Part shown: in pieces, positions 17,215 to 26,000 of the stretch
Numbering within the stretch: the stretch's first letter is position 1
Layout: each line of letters begins with the position of its first letter
Assembly: GCF_003865345.1 (NCBI RefSeq)
Contig: NZ_RMVE01000005.1
Location: 124,001-188,000 of the forward strand
Reading direction: 5' to 3'
Source of the DNA: Nonlabens xiamenensis
GTDB taxonomy: Bacteria > Bacteroidota > Bacteroidia > Flavobacteriales > Flavobacteriaceae
Length of the DNA: 64,000 bases
The notes under the pieces: model-generated
Seen by the model: only the letters and a program-made list of their open reading frames with translations
What the model was told of the DNA's origin: nothing
Database searches by the model: none
Made by a program: the position numbers and the translations under genes

Positions 17215-18918
17215 ATGAAAAGATTATTTGTGCTACTAATGGCTTGTACCTTGACTTTGGCTTGTAAAGAACAAGAAAAAAATGCCAATGATATTTCTGG
17301 GGAACAAGCTTCTAATCAAGCCAATGCAGATACCTTTGATTGGGGATCAGCCAACTTATATTTTTTGTTAACCGACAGGTTTTTTAATGGCGACCCTACT
17401 AATGACCAATTGATTAAAAGAGATCTGCCTACGGGAACTTTGAGAGGTTTTCAAGGTGGGGACTTTGCTGGGATCAGCCAAAAACTCGATGAAGGATATT
17501 TTGAAAAACTTGGTGTCAATGCAATTTGGATTACACCAATTTGGGAGCAGATCCATGGCGGTGTAGATGAAGGAACTGGCTATTCTTATGGTTTTCACGG
17601 GTATTGGGCCAAGGATTGGACGACTACAGAACCCAGCTATGGAACCATTGAAGAATATCAAGAAATGGTAGATAAAGCCCATGCCCAGGGAATCCGAGTG
17701 TTGATGGATGTAGTGCTGAACCATACCGGTCCAGTTACGGATCAAGACCCGCAATGGCCTGAGGAATGGGTGCGTACTGGACCAGTTTGCACGTATCAAG
17801 ATCAATCAACAGCAGTTACCTGCACACTGACAAATAATCTACCGGATATACGAACGGAAAGTTCTGAACCTGTTGATTTACCACCGTCTTTAGCGGCAAA
17901 ATGGAAGAAAGAGGGGAGGTACGAGAAGGAATTGAGCGAATTGGATGCATTTTTTGAACAAAGCGGATTGGCACGTACACCAGTCAATTACATCATCAAA
18001 TGGATCACTGATTACGCCCGTGAAACTGGCGTGGATGGATTCCGAGTGGATACGGTCAAGCATGTGGAAGAAGAAGTCTGGGCGACCTTGAACGAACAAG
18101 CAAGATTGGCTTACCAAGAGTGGAGAGATAACAATCCGAACAAGGTTTATCACAACGATGAGTTTTTTATTGTGGGAGAATTGTACAACTATGAAGTTGC
18201 CAATGGACGCGAATTTGGTTTTTCAGACGGGCCAGTAGATTACTTTGATTACGGTTATGACGCCATGATTAACTTTGGCTTTAAGCGGGAGGCAACGATG
18301 CCTTACGAACAACTTTTTGCCACCTACGACAAGTACCGAGATAGCCTACAAGCTGCTTCAGAAGATCAGCAAATCTACTTCATGAACTATATTAGTTCGC
18401 ACGACGACGGTCAACCCTTTGACCCCAATCGTGAAAAGACCTATGAATCGGCTACTAAACTCTTGCTTTCACCAGGAATGGCGCAAATCTACTATGGAGA
18501 TGAGACAGGAAGATCGCTTGTGGTCCCTAATGCAGTAGGAGACGCCACGTTGAGATCGGTAATGGAATGGCCAGTACAGAATACTCAACTATTGTCACAC
18601 TGGCAGAAACTAGGGCAATTCAGAAAAGCACATCCAGCGGTAGGCGCAGGAGATCATTTTGCCCTGAATCACGACGGAGAAGGTACCATTGCCGCAAGAT
18701 TCTATGAGAAGGATGGTGTGCGGGACGATGTGATCATTGGTGCCGGATTACCTGAAGGAATGATTAGTATTGATGTGCGTAAGGTATTTCCAAACGCTAA
18801 AACGCTTTATAACGCTTACACCCATCAAGAACTGGCTGTAGAAAATGGATATATAAAGACTTCATCCGAAAATGGGGTGGTTTTATTGGAAGTTCCACGA
18901 GCTAATATCGAAGGTTGA
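17215..18918 (+). CDS. Alpha-amylase family glycoside hydrolase (GH13), lipoprotein
   Basis: A 567-residue enzyme with a lipoprotein signal (LFVLLMACTLTLACKEQ, Cys 17), so it is probably anchored in the outer membrane or periplasm. The TIM-barrel carries the four GH13 regions: DVVLNH (about residue 165-170), GFRVDTVKH with the nucleophile Asp near 279, the acid/base Glu in VGELYN near 322, and ISSHDD near 395. It should hydrolyse alpha-1,4 glucans or maltodextrins. The C-terminal beta domain is short and somewhat degenerate. It is a single gene with no SusC/SusD pair or maltose cluster beside it, which is unusual for a flavobacterial amylase. A LacI-type regulator lies far away in this window. 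Confidence 0.92.
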   Translation: MKRLFVLLMACTLTLACKEQEKNANDISGEQASNQANADTFDWGSANLYFLLTDRFFNGDPTNDQLIKRDLPTGTLRGFQGGDFAGISQKLDEGYFEKLGVNAIWITPIWEQIHGGVDEGTGYSYGFHGYWAKDWTTTEPSYGTIEEYQEMVDKAHAQGIRVLMDVVLNHTGPVTDQDPQWPEEWVRTGPVCTYQDQSTAVTCTLTNNLPDIRTESSEPVDLPPSLAAKWKKEGRYEKELSELDAFFEQSGLARTPVNYIIKWITDYARETGVDGFRVDTVKHVEEEVWATLNEQARLAYQEWRDNNPNKVYHNDEFFIVGELYNYEVANGREFGFSDGPVDYFDYGYDAMINFGFKREATMPYEQLFATYDKYRDSLQAASEDQQIYFMNYISSHDDGQPFDPNREKTYESATKLLLSPGMAQIYYGDETGRSLVVPNAVGDATLRSVMEWPVQNTQLLSHWQKLGQFRKAHPAVGAGDHFALNHDGEGTIAARFYEKDGVRDDVIIGAGLPEGMISIDVRKVFPNAKTLYNAYTHQELAVENGYIKTSSENGVVLLEVPRANIEG

Positions 18919-19104
18919 GTCAAATAATCACTGTCATTATTGATGACTATTTATAACGCGTTCTGAAATTTAGGCTTAGCTTGAGTTGACAACAATTGCT
19001 GCCTTTAAATTATTATAGCTGTTCTCAACAATTACTTGCCCGGATGCTTCATGAAAATTGATTTGAGAGACAAAGCTTACCTTTAGGTTTTTCAACAACA
19101 ATCC

Positions 19105-20235
19105 ATGAAGAAAATTTTATATCTCCTGTTTTTGATCTTACTGGTAAGTTGCGGACAAGAGCACCAGTCCAAAGAATTACAAATTCATCAGGGCCAACCC
19201 ACAGATTCAATTCCCACTCCGGTTTTGACGCTGGAGCAAGGCAACAAGCTAGCTGCATTGCCTTTGCATTGTCTGGAAACTGAATACCCCAACAAAATGG
19301 GACACGTGACGGCTTCACCGACAGACCAAAAGCGACCTAGCGAGCAACACCCTGTTTTTTATGGTTGTTTTGATTGGCACAGCGCTGTACACGGCTATTG
19401 GAGTGCGGTAAGCCTGCTAAAATCTTTTCCAGAATTAGAATCAAGAGCAGCGCTTAGATCTATCATCGATAAACATTTGACCCCAGAAAATATTGAAGTA
19501 GAGATAGCTTATTTCCATACGAAGCAAAACACCACTTTTGAGCGTACCTATGGTTGGGCCTGGTTGTTAAAATTACAACAGGAACTGGATACCTGGGATG
19601 ATCCACAAGCCCATCAATGGTCGGGAAATCTACAACCGCTCACCGATCTAATTATTCAACGATATAGTGAATACCTACCTAAATTGCAATATGCCATTCG
19701 CGTGGGAGAACATTCCAATACCGCTTTTGGGATGGTGTTTGCTTGGGATTATGCCCAACACAAGCAACTGAATGATTTTCAAGCTGTCTTAAAACAAAAA
19801 GCACTGGAGTTTTATAGAGAAGATCAGGATTGCCCGATTTCCTGGGAGCCCAGTGGTTATGATTTTTTGTCTCCCTGTCTTGAAGAAGTTGATTTGATGC
19901 GTCGCCTGTTGCCTGAGAGCGAGTTCCATAACTGGTTGGTTAAATTTTTACCAGGTATTCAGGATGGTCGGCTTGATATAGAGATCGGAAAAATCGCCGA
20001 TCGAACAGACGGAAAGCTAGTGCATCTAGATGGACTGAACCTCAGTCGTGCCTGGGTTTTGTACGGTCTTGCTGCGCAATATCCGAAATATTCATCACTG
20101 ATGGACCAGGCAGATCTTCATCTTTCACATACGCTACCCAATCTGGTAGCCGATGATTATGCGGGTGGACACTGGCTAGGCAGTTTTGCGATATATGCCT
20201 TGCAAAATGCAAAGAATGCTCAGGAAAATATTTAA
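19105..20235 (+). CDS. DUF2891 family lipoprotein
   Basis: A 376-residue lipoprotein (MKKILYLLFLILLVSC, Cys 16). The mature part matches the DUF2891 family of uncharacterised alpha/alpha-barrel-like proteins: YGCFDWHSAVHGYWSAVSLL near residue 90, RTYGWAWLLKLQQEL, HSNTAFGM, SWEPSGYDFLSPCLEEVDLM and LVADDYAGGHWLGSFAIYAL. No biochemical role is established that I know of. The downstream NRAMP-like gene starts inside its 3' end, so it is the first gene of the 5-oxoproline operon. That context suggests a role in breaking down or capturing peptides or amino-acid derivatives outside the cytoplasm, as inference only. Confidence 0.88.
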   Translation: MKKILYLLFLILLVSCGQEHQSKELQIHQGQPTDSIPTPVLTLEQGNKLAALPLHCLETEYPNKMGHVTASPTDQKRPSEQHPVFYGCFDWHSAVHGYWSAVSLLKSFPELESRAALRSIIDKHLTPENIEVEIAYFHTKQNTTFERTYGWAWLLKLQQELDTWDDPQAHQWSGNLQPLTDLIIQRYSEYLPKLQYAIRVGEHSNTAFGMVFAWDYAQHKQLNDFQAVLKQKALEFYREDQDCPISWEPSGYDFLSPCLEEVDLMRRLLPESEFHNWLVKFLPGIQDGRLDIEIGKIADRTDGKLVHLDGLNLSRAWVLYGLAAQYPKYSSLMDQADLHLSHTLPNLVADDYAGGHWLGSFAIYALQNAKNAQENI

Positions 20236-21409
20236 AAATATTGGACCAGCCACACTGGTAACTGCCGCGTTTGTTGGTCCTGGAACCATCACTGTCTGTA
20301 CGCTTGCTGGGGCTCAATTCGGCTACAGTCTGTTATGGGCGATGCTGCTTTCTATCATCGCTACCATCATATTACAGGAAATGGCAGCCAGACTAGGATT
20401 GGTAACACAAAAAGGGCTACCAGAACTTATGAATAGTTCGGTGCCTTCTAAATTTTTACGTTTTATACTGATGGGATTGGTACTACTCGCTATTGCTGTG
20501 GGAAATGCGGCCTATGAAGCCGGTAATATCAGTGGTGGTAGTTTGGGATTAGAAGCTATATTTGGTAAGCAATGGTGTTTTCCTACGTTGGTAGGTTTGA
20601 TGGCTTTTATTCTACTGTGGACTGGCAGTTATAAAATCCTAGAACGTGTACTGATGGGACTGGTAGTATTGATGGGAGTTTCTTTTATCGCCACTGCTAT
20701 TGCGATTGGTCCAGAATTAGGTCCATTGATCCAAGGTTTATTGATCCCAAAAATTCAGTCCGCTAATTTCGTTACTGTTGTGGCCTTGGTAGGAACGACT
20801 GTGGTTCCCTATAATTTATTTCTACATGCTGCTTTGGTAAAAGAAAAGTGGAACAACACCTCTGATCTTAGGGCGGTGCGCATGGATACGATTATCAGTG
20901 TGGTTCTCGGCGGACTTGTGTCCATGGCTGTGATCGTTGCCGCTAGCGCCTTACAGGGAAGCAGTTTAGAAAATGCGGTAGACCTGGCCAGTGCGTTGGA
21001 ACCTGTTTATGGAACTTGGGCCACTTATGTGTTCTCGATTGGCATTTTGGCCGCTGGCATTACTAGTGCGATCACTGCCCCCTTGGCTGCGGCTTATGTA
21101 GTAAAAGGTTTTGCAGGTTGGAATGGAGGCCTCAAAGATTTTAGGTTTAAAGCCGTCTGGATAATTATCCTGGTACTTGGTGTGGTGTTTTCAAGTCTGG
21201 GTTGGAAGCCTATCAAAGTTATACAACTTGCCCAGGTTGCCAATGGTCTTCTTTTGCCCATTATTGCACTGATCTTGGTTTGGTTGGTCAATCTCAAACT
21301 ACTCGGACGATATAGAAACAATATTTGGCTTAACCTAGCGGCTATTGTTACTGTTGGTATAGCGTTGGCTTTGGGTATTAAAACATTGATCAAGGTGTTT
21401 CAAGGATGA
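20207..21409 (+). CDS. NRAMP-family transporter with altered metal-binding motifs
   Basis: About 400 residues with eleven hydrophobic segments and the NRAMP fold signature GAQFGYSLLWA. In known NRAMP Mn/Fe transporters, helix 1 carries DPGN and helix 6 an MPH motif. Here the corresponding places read GPGT (residues 24-27) and VPYN, so the Asp, Asn and Met metal ligands are missing. It sits between DUF2891 and pxpABC, with the start of pxpA overlapping its stop as ATGA. In Bacillus subtilis an NRAMP-like gene (ycsG) also lies beside ycsF/kipI/kipA. A transporter for 5-oxoproline or another organic solute is therefore as likely as a metal transporter. The start is uncertain: ATG codons at 20207 or 20216 both fit. 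Confidence 0.85.
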   Translation: MQRMLRKIFKNIGPATLVTAAFVGPGTITVCTLAGAQFGYSLLWAMLLSIIATIILQEMAARLGLVTQKGLPELMNSSVPSKFLRFILMGLVLLAIAVGNAAYEAGNISGGSLGLEAIFGKQWCFPTLVGLMAFILLWTGSYKILERVLMGLVVLMGVSFIATAIAIGPELGPLIQGLLIPKIQSANFVTVVALVGTTVVPYNLFLHAALVKEKWNNTSDLRAVRMDTIISVVLGGLVSMAVIVAASALQGSSLENAVDLASALEPVYGTWATYVFSIGILAAGITSAITAPLAAAYVVKGFAGWNGGLKDFRFKAVWIIILVLGVVFSSLGWKPIKVIQLAQVANGLLLPIIALILVWLVNLKLLGRYRNNIWLNLAAIVTVGIALALGIKTLIKVFQG

Positions 21410-22149
21410 GATGGAATATTGACATCAACTGCGATTTAGGGGAAGGCCTGGAAAATGAGTCCCAGATAATGCCTTACATCAGCTCGTGTAATATCGCTTG
21501 CGGCGGTCATGCTGGTGATACAACCAGTATCCATAGATGTTTGAAACTAGCTAAGCAACATTCCGTAAAAGTTGGGGTCCATCCTTCTTTTGAGGATCGA
21601 GCGCATTTTGGTAGGCGTATGCTAGAGATATCAGAATCCCGCTTTCGCGAAAGCGTCACACAACAAATCCATCTTTTTTTACAAGAAGTCAATGTGCTGG
21701 AAATGGATTTTCACCACATTAAAATGCACGGAGCACTTTACCATGCTACGGCAAATCAAACTCATTATGCCAATTGGTTGGTACGCCTGATGAAGGATCA
21801 ATTTCATGATATACCGCTCTATTTACCACCCGGATCCCTGTTGGAACAATTATGTTTGAATGAGGGAATTGCCTATTTTAAGGAAGGTTTTGCCGACAGA
21901 GCTTATCAAGGTGCTAGATCGCTGGTTTCCAGAGGTGAGAATGGCGCTGTTTTAAGTGATGCTCAAGCAGTTATTAACCAAATTAGCTCTATGGTGATTG
22001 ATCAACAAGTTCAATTACATTCAGGGAACAAAATAGATCTTGAGGTAGATACAATATGTTTACACGGCGATCATTTAGAAACAGTCAACCAGTTACCCTA
22101 TATCATGGAGGAGTTACAAAAAAGAGATATTTATCTTGACAAAGCCTGA
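21406..22149 (+). CDS. pxpA: 5-oxoprolinase subunit PxpA (LamB/YcsF family)
   Basis: A 247-residue member of the LamB/YcsF family, subunit A of the bacterial ATP-dependent 5-oxoprolinase that opens 5-oxoproline (pyroglutamate) to glutamate. Conserved segments are DINCDLGEGLENE at the N-terminus, SSCNIACGGHAGD, VGVHPSFEDRAHFGRR, HIKMHGALYHAT, FKEGFADRAYQ and ICLHGDH near the C-terminus. Length matches the family (about 250). The start overlaps the transporter stop by four bases, and the end overlaps pxpB by 14. It contains one perfect copy of the dispersed palindrome, read as RFRES. Confidence 0.95.
   Translation: MRWNIDINCDLGEGLENESQIMPYISSCNIACGGHAGDTTSIHRCLKLAKQHSVKVGVHPSFEDRAHFGRRMLEISESRFRESVTQQIHLFLQEVNVLEMDFHHIKMHGALYHATANQTHYANWLVRLMKDQFHDIPLYLPPGSLLEQLCLNEGIAYFKEGFADRAYQGARSLVSRGENGAVLSDAQAVINQISSMVIDQQVQLHSGNKIDLEVDTICLHGDHLETVNQLPYIMEELQKRDIYLDKA
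21640..21655. repeat. Dispersed palindrome, perfect copy
   Basis: CGCTTTCGCGAAAGCG inside pxpA, read as RFRES. Confidence 0.9.
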
Positions 22150-22855
22150 AGCCACATATCACCGGTATAGCAATTGCTCTATATTGATGCAATGGAGTCT
22201 TGGATCTGGTGATATTCTTCCCTGGAGATTGATGATGGAACAAGAAGTAGTCAGGCAAGTGGATCTCAAACCTATCATCAATCATGGGGCGGTTTCCCTG
22301 TTGTTCTATTGGCCTGTAGAAATTTGCCTCAACCAAATGATCGGGCAGTTGCAGCAGATTTATCTCCAGATGTCATCACCCTTATCGTTGAATCCGCGAA
22401 CTTGGGAATTCCCAGTGTGGTACGATATTGAGCATCCAGATTTTCAAACCGTTTTGTCGCATACAAAGTGGTCAGCCGAGGAATTGATAAAAGCACACTG
22501 CCAAAGGTTTTACCGGGTAGAATTTTTAGGGTTTTTGCCAGGCTTCCCTTATTTGTCAGGATTAGACCCCAAGTTGTCGCTTTCGCGAAAGCGAACACCC
22601 GAACGATCTATAGCACCAGGAACCGTTGCTATTGCCAACAACTACTGTGGTATCTACCCCAATGAAAGTCCGGCGGGTTGGTATGCTTTAGGACGTTGCC
22701 CGGTCAAACTCTTTGAACCCGACGATTCATCTCCCATGGTATTGTCGACAGGAGATCAATTGATTTTTAAGCCTGTGTCTGCATCAACTTACTCACAATT
22801 AAAACAGCAAAGGGTTGACCCGAATAGCTTTATAAAACAGGCGGATGAAAAGTGA
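22136..22855 (+). CDS. pxpB: 5-oxoprolinase subunit PxpB (KipI family)
   Basis: A 239-residue allophanate-hydrolase-subunit-1-like protein. Typical motifs are FPVWYDIEHPDFQ, YRVEFLGFLPGFPYLSGLDPKL, APGTVAIANNYCGIYPNESPAGWYALGR and a C-terminal GDQLIFKPVS. It forms the PxpBC part of 5-oxoprolinase. The reading frame begins with a TTG codon at 22136 inside the end of pxpA; the next ATG, at 22187, would remove the first 17 residues. Translation by coupling from the TTG is plausible. One perfect dispersed palindrome falls in the loop LSLSRKR. Confidence 0.92.
   Translation: MTKPEATYHRYSNCSILMQWSLGSGDILPWRLMMEQEVVRQVDLKPIINHGAVSLLFYWPVEICLNQMIGQLQQIYLQMSSPLSLNPRTWEFPVWYDIEHPDFQTVLSHTKWSAEELIKAHCQRFYRVEFLGFLPGFPYLSGLDPKLSLSRKRTPERSIAPGTVAIANNYCGIYPNESPAGWYALGRCPVKLFEPDDSSPMVLSTGDQLIFKPVSASTYSQLKQQRVDPNSFIKQADEK
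22578..22593. repeat. Dispersed palindrome, perfect copy
   Basis: CGCTTTCGCGAAAGCG inside pxpB, read as LSRK. Confidence 0.9.
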
Positions 22856-23696
22856 GATGAAAGTATTGGAAGCTGGGTTCTATTCCAGTATACAGGATTT
22901 GGGGCGCGAAAACTACAGATATGGTGGAGTTCCCCATGCTGGTGCGATGGATCAACAGGCTATGAGACAAGCCAATGCCTTGTTGGGGAATAGGGAAGGA
23001 GATGCTGTACTGGAAATGACGCTCAAAGGTGGTCGCTTTCTTTTTTCGCATCCGACCTGGATCTCGGTAGTGGGAGCTAAGACTGTGGTTCGATTGAATA
23101 AGCAGGTGATTGATACGCTTCAGCCCATCCAGATCTCGGAAGCTGACTTGTTGGAGATAGATAATTTGAAGAACGGCAATTTTATTTATTTGGCTATCGC
23201 TGGCGGTTTTCAAACGGCTGAAGTGCTGGGGAGTAGATCATTCTATCTAGGAATCACCGATGACGCCCAACTAACGGATGGTCAATCGCTCCAGTACAGA
23301 GGCAATACTCCTCATGAAATTCATCCAACTACCCAATACCGTGAACCCCATCAAGGTCAAAGTTTGACTTGTTACGCCGGACCAGAGTTTCAGCTCTTGG
23401 ATCGTAAACTGCAGATCAAATTATTGGGTCAGGGATTTAAGCTCGGTAGGTCCTGGAACAGAATGGCTTTTCAACTTCAAGAAAAACTACACAATGAGCT
23501 AGAGGCCATACCCAGTGGTCCGGTACTTCCAGGAACGGTCCAACTTACACCAGATGGGCAATTGATCATTCTGATGCGGGATGCCCAGACGACTGGTGGT
23601 TATCCCAGAGTTTTACAACTGACTGACAAAGCGATTGATCAATTGAGTCAGACCACTCAGGGGCAAACCATACAATTTGTTATTCAATCCATCTGA
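22845..23696 (+). CDS. pxpC: 5-oxoprolinase subunit PxpC (KipA family)
   Basis: A 283-residue biotin-dependent-carboxylase-like domain protein (allophanate hydrolase subunit 2 family), the third subunit of 5-oxoprolinase. Recognisable segments are AGFYSSIQDLGRENYRYGGVP, GAMDQQAMRQANALLGN, AVLEMTLKGG, YLAIAGGF, SWNRMAFQL and LPGTVQLTPDGQLIILMRDAQTTGGYPRV. The start overlaps the pxpB stop by 11 bases; a second ATG at 22857 is also possible. It closes the DUF2891/NRAMP/pxpABC operon. No clear terminator follows in the 150 bases before the next gene. Confidence 0.94.
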   Translation: MKSEMKVLEAGFYSSIQDLGRENYRYGGVPHAGAMDQQAMRQANALLGNREGDAVLEMTLKGGRFLFSHPTWISVVGAKTVVRLNKQVIDTLQPIQISEADLLEIDNLKNGNFIYLAIAGGFQTAEVLGSRSFYLGITDDAQLTDGQSLQYRGNTPHEIHPTTQYREPHQGQSLTCYAGPEFQLLDRKLQIKLLGQGFKLGRSWNRMAFQLQEKLHNELEAIPSGPVLPGTVQLTPDGQLIILMRDAQTTGGYPRVLQLTDKAIDQLSQTTQGQTIQFVIQSI

Positions 23697-23852
23697 TCAA
23701 GTTTATACATCATTAGGATGTGAAAAGTATACGAAATGAATGATCATAGGTTCTGTTTTTATGGTCTATCAGCTAGCTCACAATATTGTGATTAAGTTAA
23801 ACTAAATCTAATCTTGAAGTATTTGGGTTGGGCTGTCTTTATTTTGTGAGGA

Positions 23853-24854
23853 ATGAAAGCCAACGTACAAAAATTCAAGTGGAGCCACCTTCCTTCCTTG
23901 TTGTGGAAAAGTGCCAAGCAATGGAACCAAGACGATGTCTGGCAGCTCAGTGCTAGTGTGGCTTACTATGCCATACTTGCGCTGCCAGGACTTTTGGTCA
24001 TTATCATTAGCGTAGTAGGTGCGGTCTGGGATACGGAAATAGCTACCGGTAGACTTACATCAGAGTTGGCTTCCTTGATCGGTTATGATGCTGCCGAGGA
24101 TATCAACAACATCATGAAAGCCGCCCGTAGCGATGAAGATGGCTGGATCGCTAACATTATTGGTATCGCTACTTTACTATTTGGTGCGACCGGTGTTTTT
24201 TACCAACTCCAATTAGCACTCAACCAAATCTGGAAGCTCAAGATCAATCCCAAAACTCCTTGGTGGAAAATACTGACTGATAGAGCCAAAAGTTTTGGTT
24301 TTATTCTGGTGCTTGGTTTTCTAATCCTTATCAGTTTTCTACTATCTGCATTGATCGGTATACTTCAGGATTATATCACAGAAAACTTTGCTGAATACCT
24401 GGGAAGAATAGCTCTGTTTATCAACTTTGTACTTTCCTTAGGCATTATAAGCCTGCTCTTTGGTTTAATGTTTAGGTATTTACCAGATGCCTTGGTCAAA
24501 TGGAAGCTTATCTGGCCAGGGGCTATTCTGACGGCAACCCTATTTGAAACCGGTAAATTTTTACTGGAATTTTATTTTACCAATTCATCACCTGCCAGTG
24601 CTTATGGTGCGGCAGGCCTTGTGGTGTTATTGCTATTATGGGTATCTTATTCTTGTCTGATTTTATTCTTTGGCGCCGAGTTTATCAAGACCTACGTGGA
24701 CCGCTATGGCAATGGCATCAAACCCAGTTCAAAAGCGGTGAAATTCAAGGAAGAATTGATCGTTGTAGAAAAAGGCAAGGATGTCCAGCAGAGAGACATC
24801 ACCGATATCGAAAAAAAAGATGAGCACTCCCTACAATCTCAACAAAAAACTTAA
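23853..24854 (+). CDS. YihY/BrkB-family inner membrane protein
   Basis: A 333-residue membrane protein of the YihY/virulence factor BrkB family (once named ribonuclease BN in error). The N-terminal DVWQLSASVAYYAILALPGLLVIIIS segment and the GATGVFYQLQLALNQIWKL signature are typical, followed by about six hydrophobic segments, LPDALVKWKLIWPGAILTA and SAYGAAGLVVLLLLWVSYS. The last 45 residues are charged and cytoplasmic (SLQSQQKT end). The biological role of the family is not established. It stands alone upstream of the two stress-type genes, about 90 bases apart, and might be co-transcribed with them. Confidence 0.9.
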   Translation: MKANVQKFKWSHLPSLLWKSAKQWNQDDVWQLSASVAYYAILALPGLLVIIISVVGAVWDTEIATGRLTSELASLIGYDAAEDINNIMKAARSDEDGWIANIIGIATLLFGATGVFYQLQLALNQIWKLKINPKTPWWKILTDRAKSFGFILVLGFLILISFLLSALIGILQDYITENFAEYLGRIALFINFVLSLGIISLLFGLMFRYLPDALVKWKLIWPGAILTATLFETGKFLLEFYFTNSSPASAYGAAGLVVLLLLWVSYSCLILFFGAEFIKTYVDRYGNGIKPSSKAVKFKEELIVVEKGKDVQQRDITDIEKKDEHSLQSQQKT

Positions 24855-24946
24855 TCTCCTGTTCTCTGTCATATCCTAAATTCCGGTTAATTGGTCTTTT
24901 ATTAGGAGAATTCTCTCAGATGCTCAAGTATTTTTAAAATAAAAAA

Positions 24947-25447
24947 ATGAGCAAGAAAGATCTTACAGAATCAGAGGCTTTAGAGCAATACCTGGAATTG
25001 GCCAGAGACATTAATACGGCTATGATGCTCACAGGACTCGGGCAAGAGCCTGTTCCTGCAATTCCTATGAGCCCAAAAGAAATCAAAGATGATGGGCGTG
25101 TCTTTTTTATCAGTAAATCTACCAGTGAGCATAATCAAAACTTGGAAAAAAGTTCTGCCACTCAACTTATTTTCGCTGATGTATCCTCTAAGCAATTTCT
25201 GAGCGTTTATGGTCGCACCCAAATCTCAACTGATGCAGGTTTGATTGATAAGTATTACGGAAACTTAGACAATAACTGGTTTGATGGAAAGGATGATCCA
25301 ACCATCACGGTGTTGGAATTCAAACCTGAAGACGGACATTACTGGGATACGAAAACCAATGCCCTGGTAACTTTAGCTAAACTCAGTTACACCGCAGTTA
25401 GTGGTAATCCTACCAATATCGGAGAATCGGGAGACCTCAATTTATAA
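24947..25447 (+). CDS. Pyridoxamine 5'-phosphate oxidase-like (general stress protein 26 type)
   Basis: A 166-residue flavin-type split-barrel protein similar to general stress protein 26. The core strands MMLTGLGQEPVPAIPMSPKEIKDDGRVFFISKSTSEH, QLIFADVSSKQFLSVYGRTQIS and LDNNWFDGKDDPTITVLEFKPEDGHYWD match the family. The early metal-poor strand TAMMLTGL is where other family members read a similar phrase. It is likely to bind FMN or a related cofactor and is usually induced by stress in other species. The downstream hemerythrin gene follows closely; together they look like a small stress or redox operon. Confidence 0.88.
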   Translation: MSKKDLTESEALEQYLELARDINTAMMLTGLGQEPVPAIPMSPKEIKDDGRVFFISKSTSEHNQNLEKSSATQLIFADVSSKQFLSVYGRTQISTDAGLIDKYYGNLDNNWFDGKDDPTITVLEFKPEDGHYWDTKTNALVTLAKLSYTAVSGNPTNIGESGDLNL

Positions 25448-25454
25448 AAACCAA

Positions 25455-25895
25455 ATGAACATGAATATTTTTGAAGCCTTAAGAGAAGACCACGAAATCC
25501 AAAGAGACTTAATTGATAAATTGGTCAATACCTCTGGTAAAACTGATTTGCGGAAAAATATGTTTGAAAAACTTAAACATGAACTCGCGATACATGCCGA
25601 TGCAGAAGAGCGGCATTTTTATATTCCATTAATTGATGCTGATCTTACTCAGGAAAAAGCCAGACATAGTATTGCTGAACATCATGAAATGGACGAACTG
25701 GTAGAAAAGCTAGAGGAAACCGATATGGACAGCAGCGCATGGTTGACCTATATGAAACAGCTGGCCGAAAAGGTAGAACACCACCTGGACGAAGAAGAAC
25801 AAGAAGTATTTCAATTGGCCGGGAAAGCCCTGACTGAAAAAGAAAAAACTGAATTGGCCCAAACCTACCAAAAGGAAATTAAGGAACATAGATAG
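25455..25895 (+). CDS. Hemerythrin-like metal-binding protein
   Basis: A 146-residue four-helix-bundle protein with hemerythrin HHE-type histidines: LREDHEIQR near residue 10, KHELAIHADAEERHFY near 40, SIAEHHEMDELVEKL near 75 and AEKVEHHLDEEEQEVF near 110. These can bind a di-iron centre for sensing or storing oxygen or nitric oxide. I chose the ATG before NMNIFEALREDHE, seven bases after the previous stop. An upstream in-frame start would overlap the stress-protein gene and add an unrelated leader. It ends at a clear terminator. Confidence 0.9.
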   Translation: MNMNIFEALREDHEIQRDLIDKLVNTSGKTDLRKNMFEKLKHELAIHADAEERHFYIPLIDADLTQEKARHSIAEHHEMDELVEKLEETDMDSSAWLTYMKQLAEKVEHHLDEEEQEVFQLAGKALTEKEKTELAQTYQKEIKEHR

Positions 25896-25919
25896 CTGAA
25901 TTGCATTTATCTATTTGAA

Positions 25920-25975
25920 GACCTTGTCAGCATGAATACTAAATTCAATGTTGGACAAGGTCTATTTTTGTTTTT
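25920..25975 (+). terminator. Intrinsic terminator after the hemerythrin gene
   Basis: GACCTTGTC (25920-25928) pairs with GACAAGGTC (25954-25962) around a 25-base loop and is followed by a T-rich run. It lies before the convergent exonuclease gene. Confidence 0.7.
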
Positions 25976-26000
25976 ACTCATTCTCATTCAACGCTCTAAT

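Noticed and set aside
17215-18918. Amylase as part of a starch utilisation locus with the LacI-type regulator
   Set aside because: There is no SusC/SusD pair, transporter or phosphorylase near either gene, and they are 43 kb apart.
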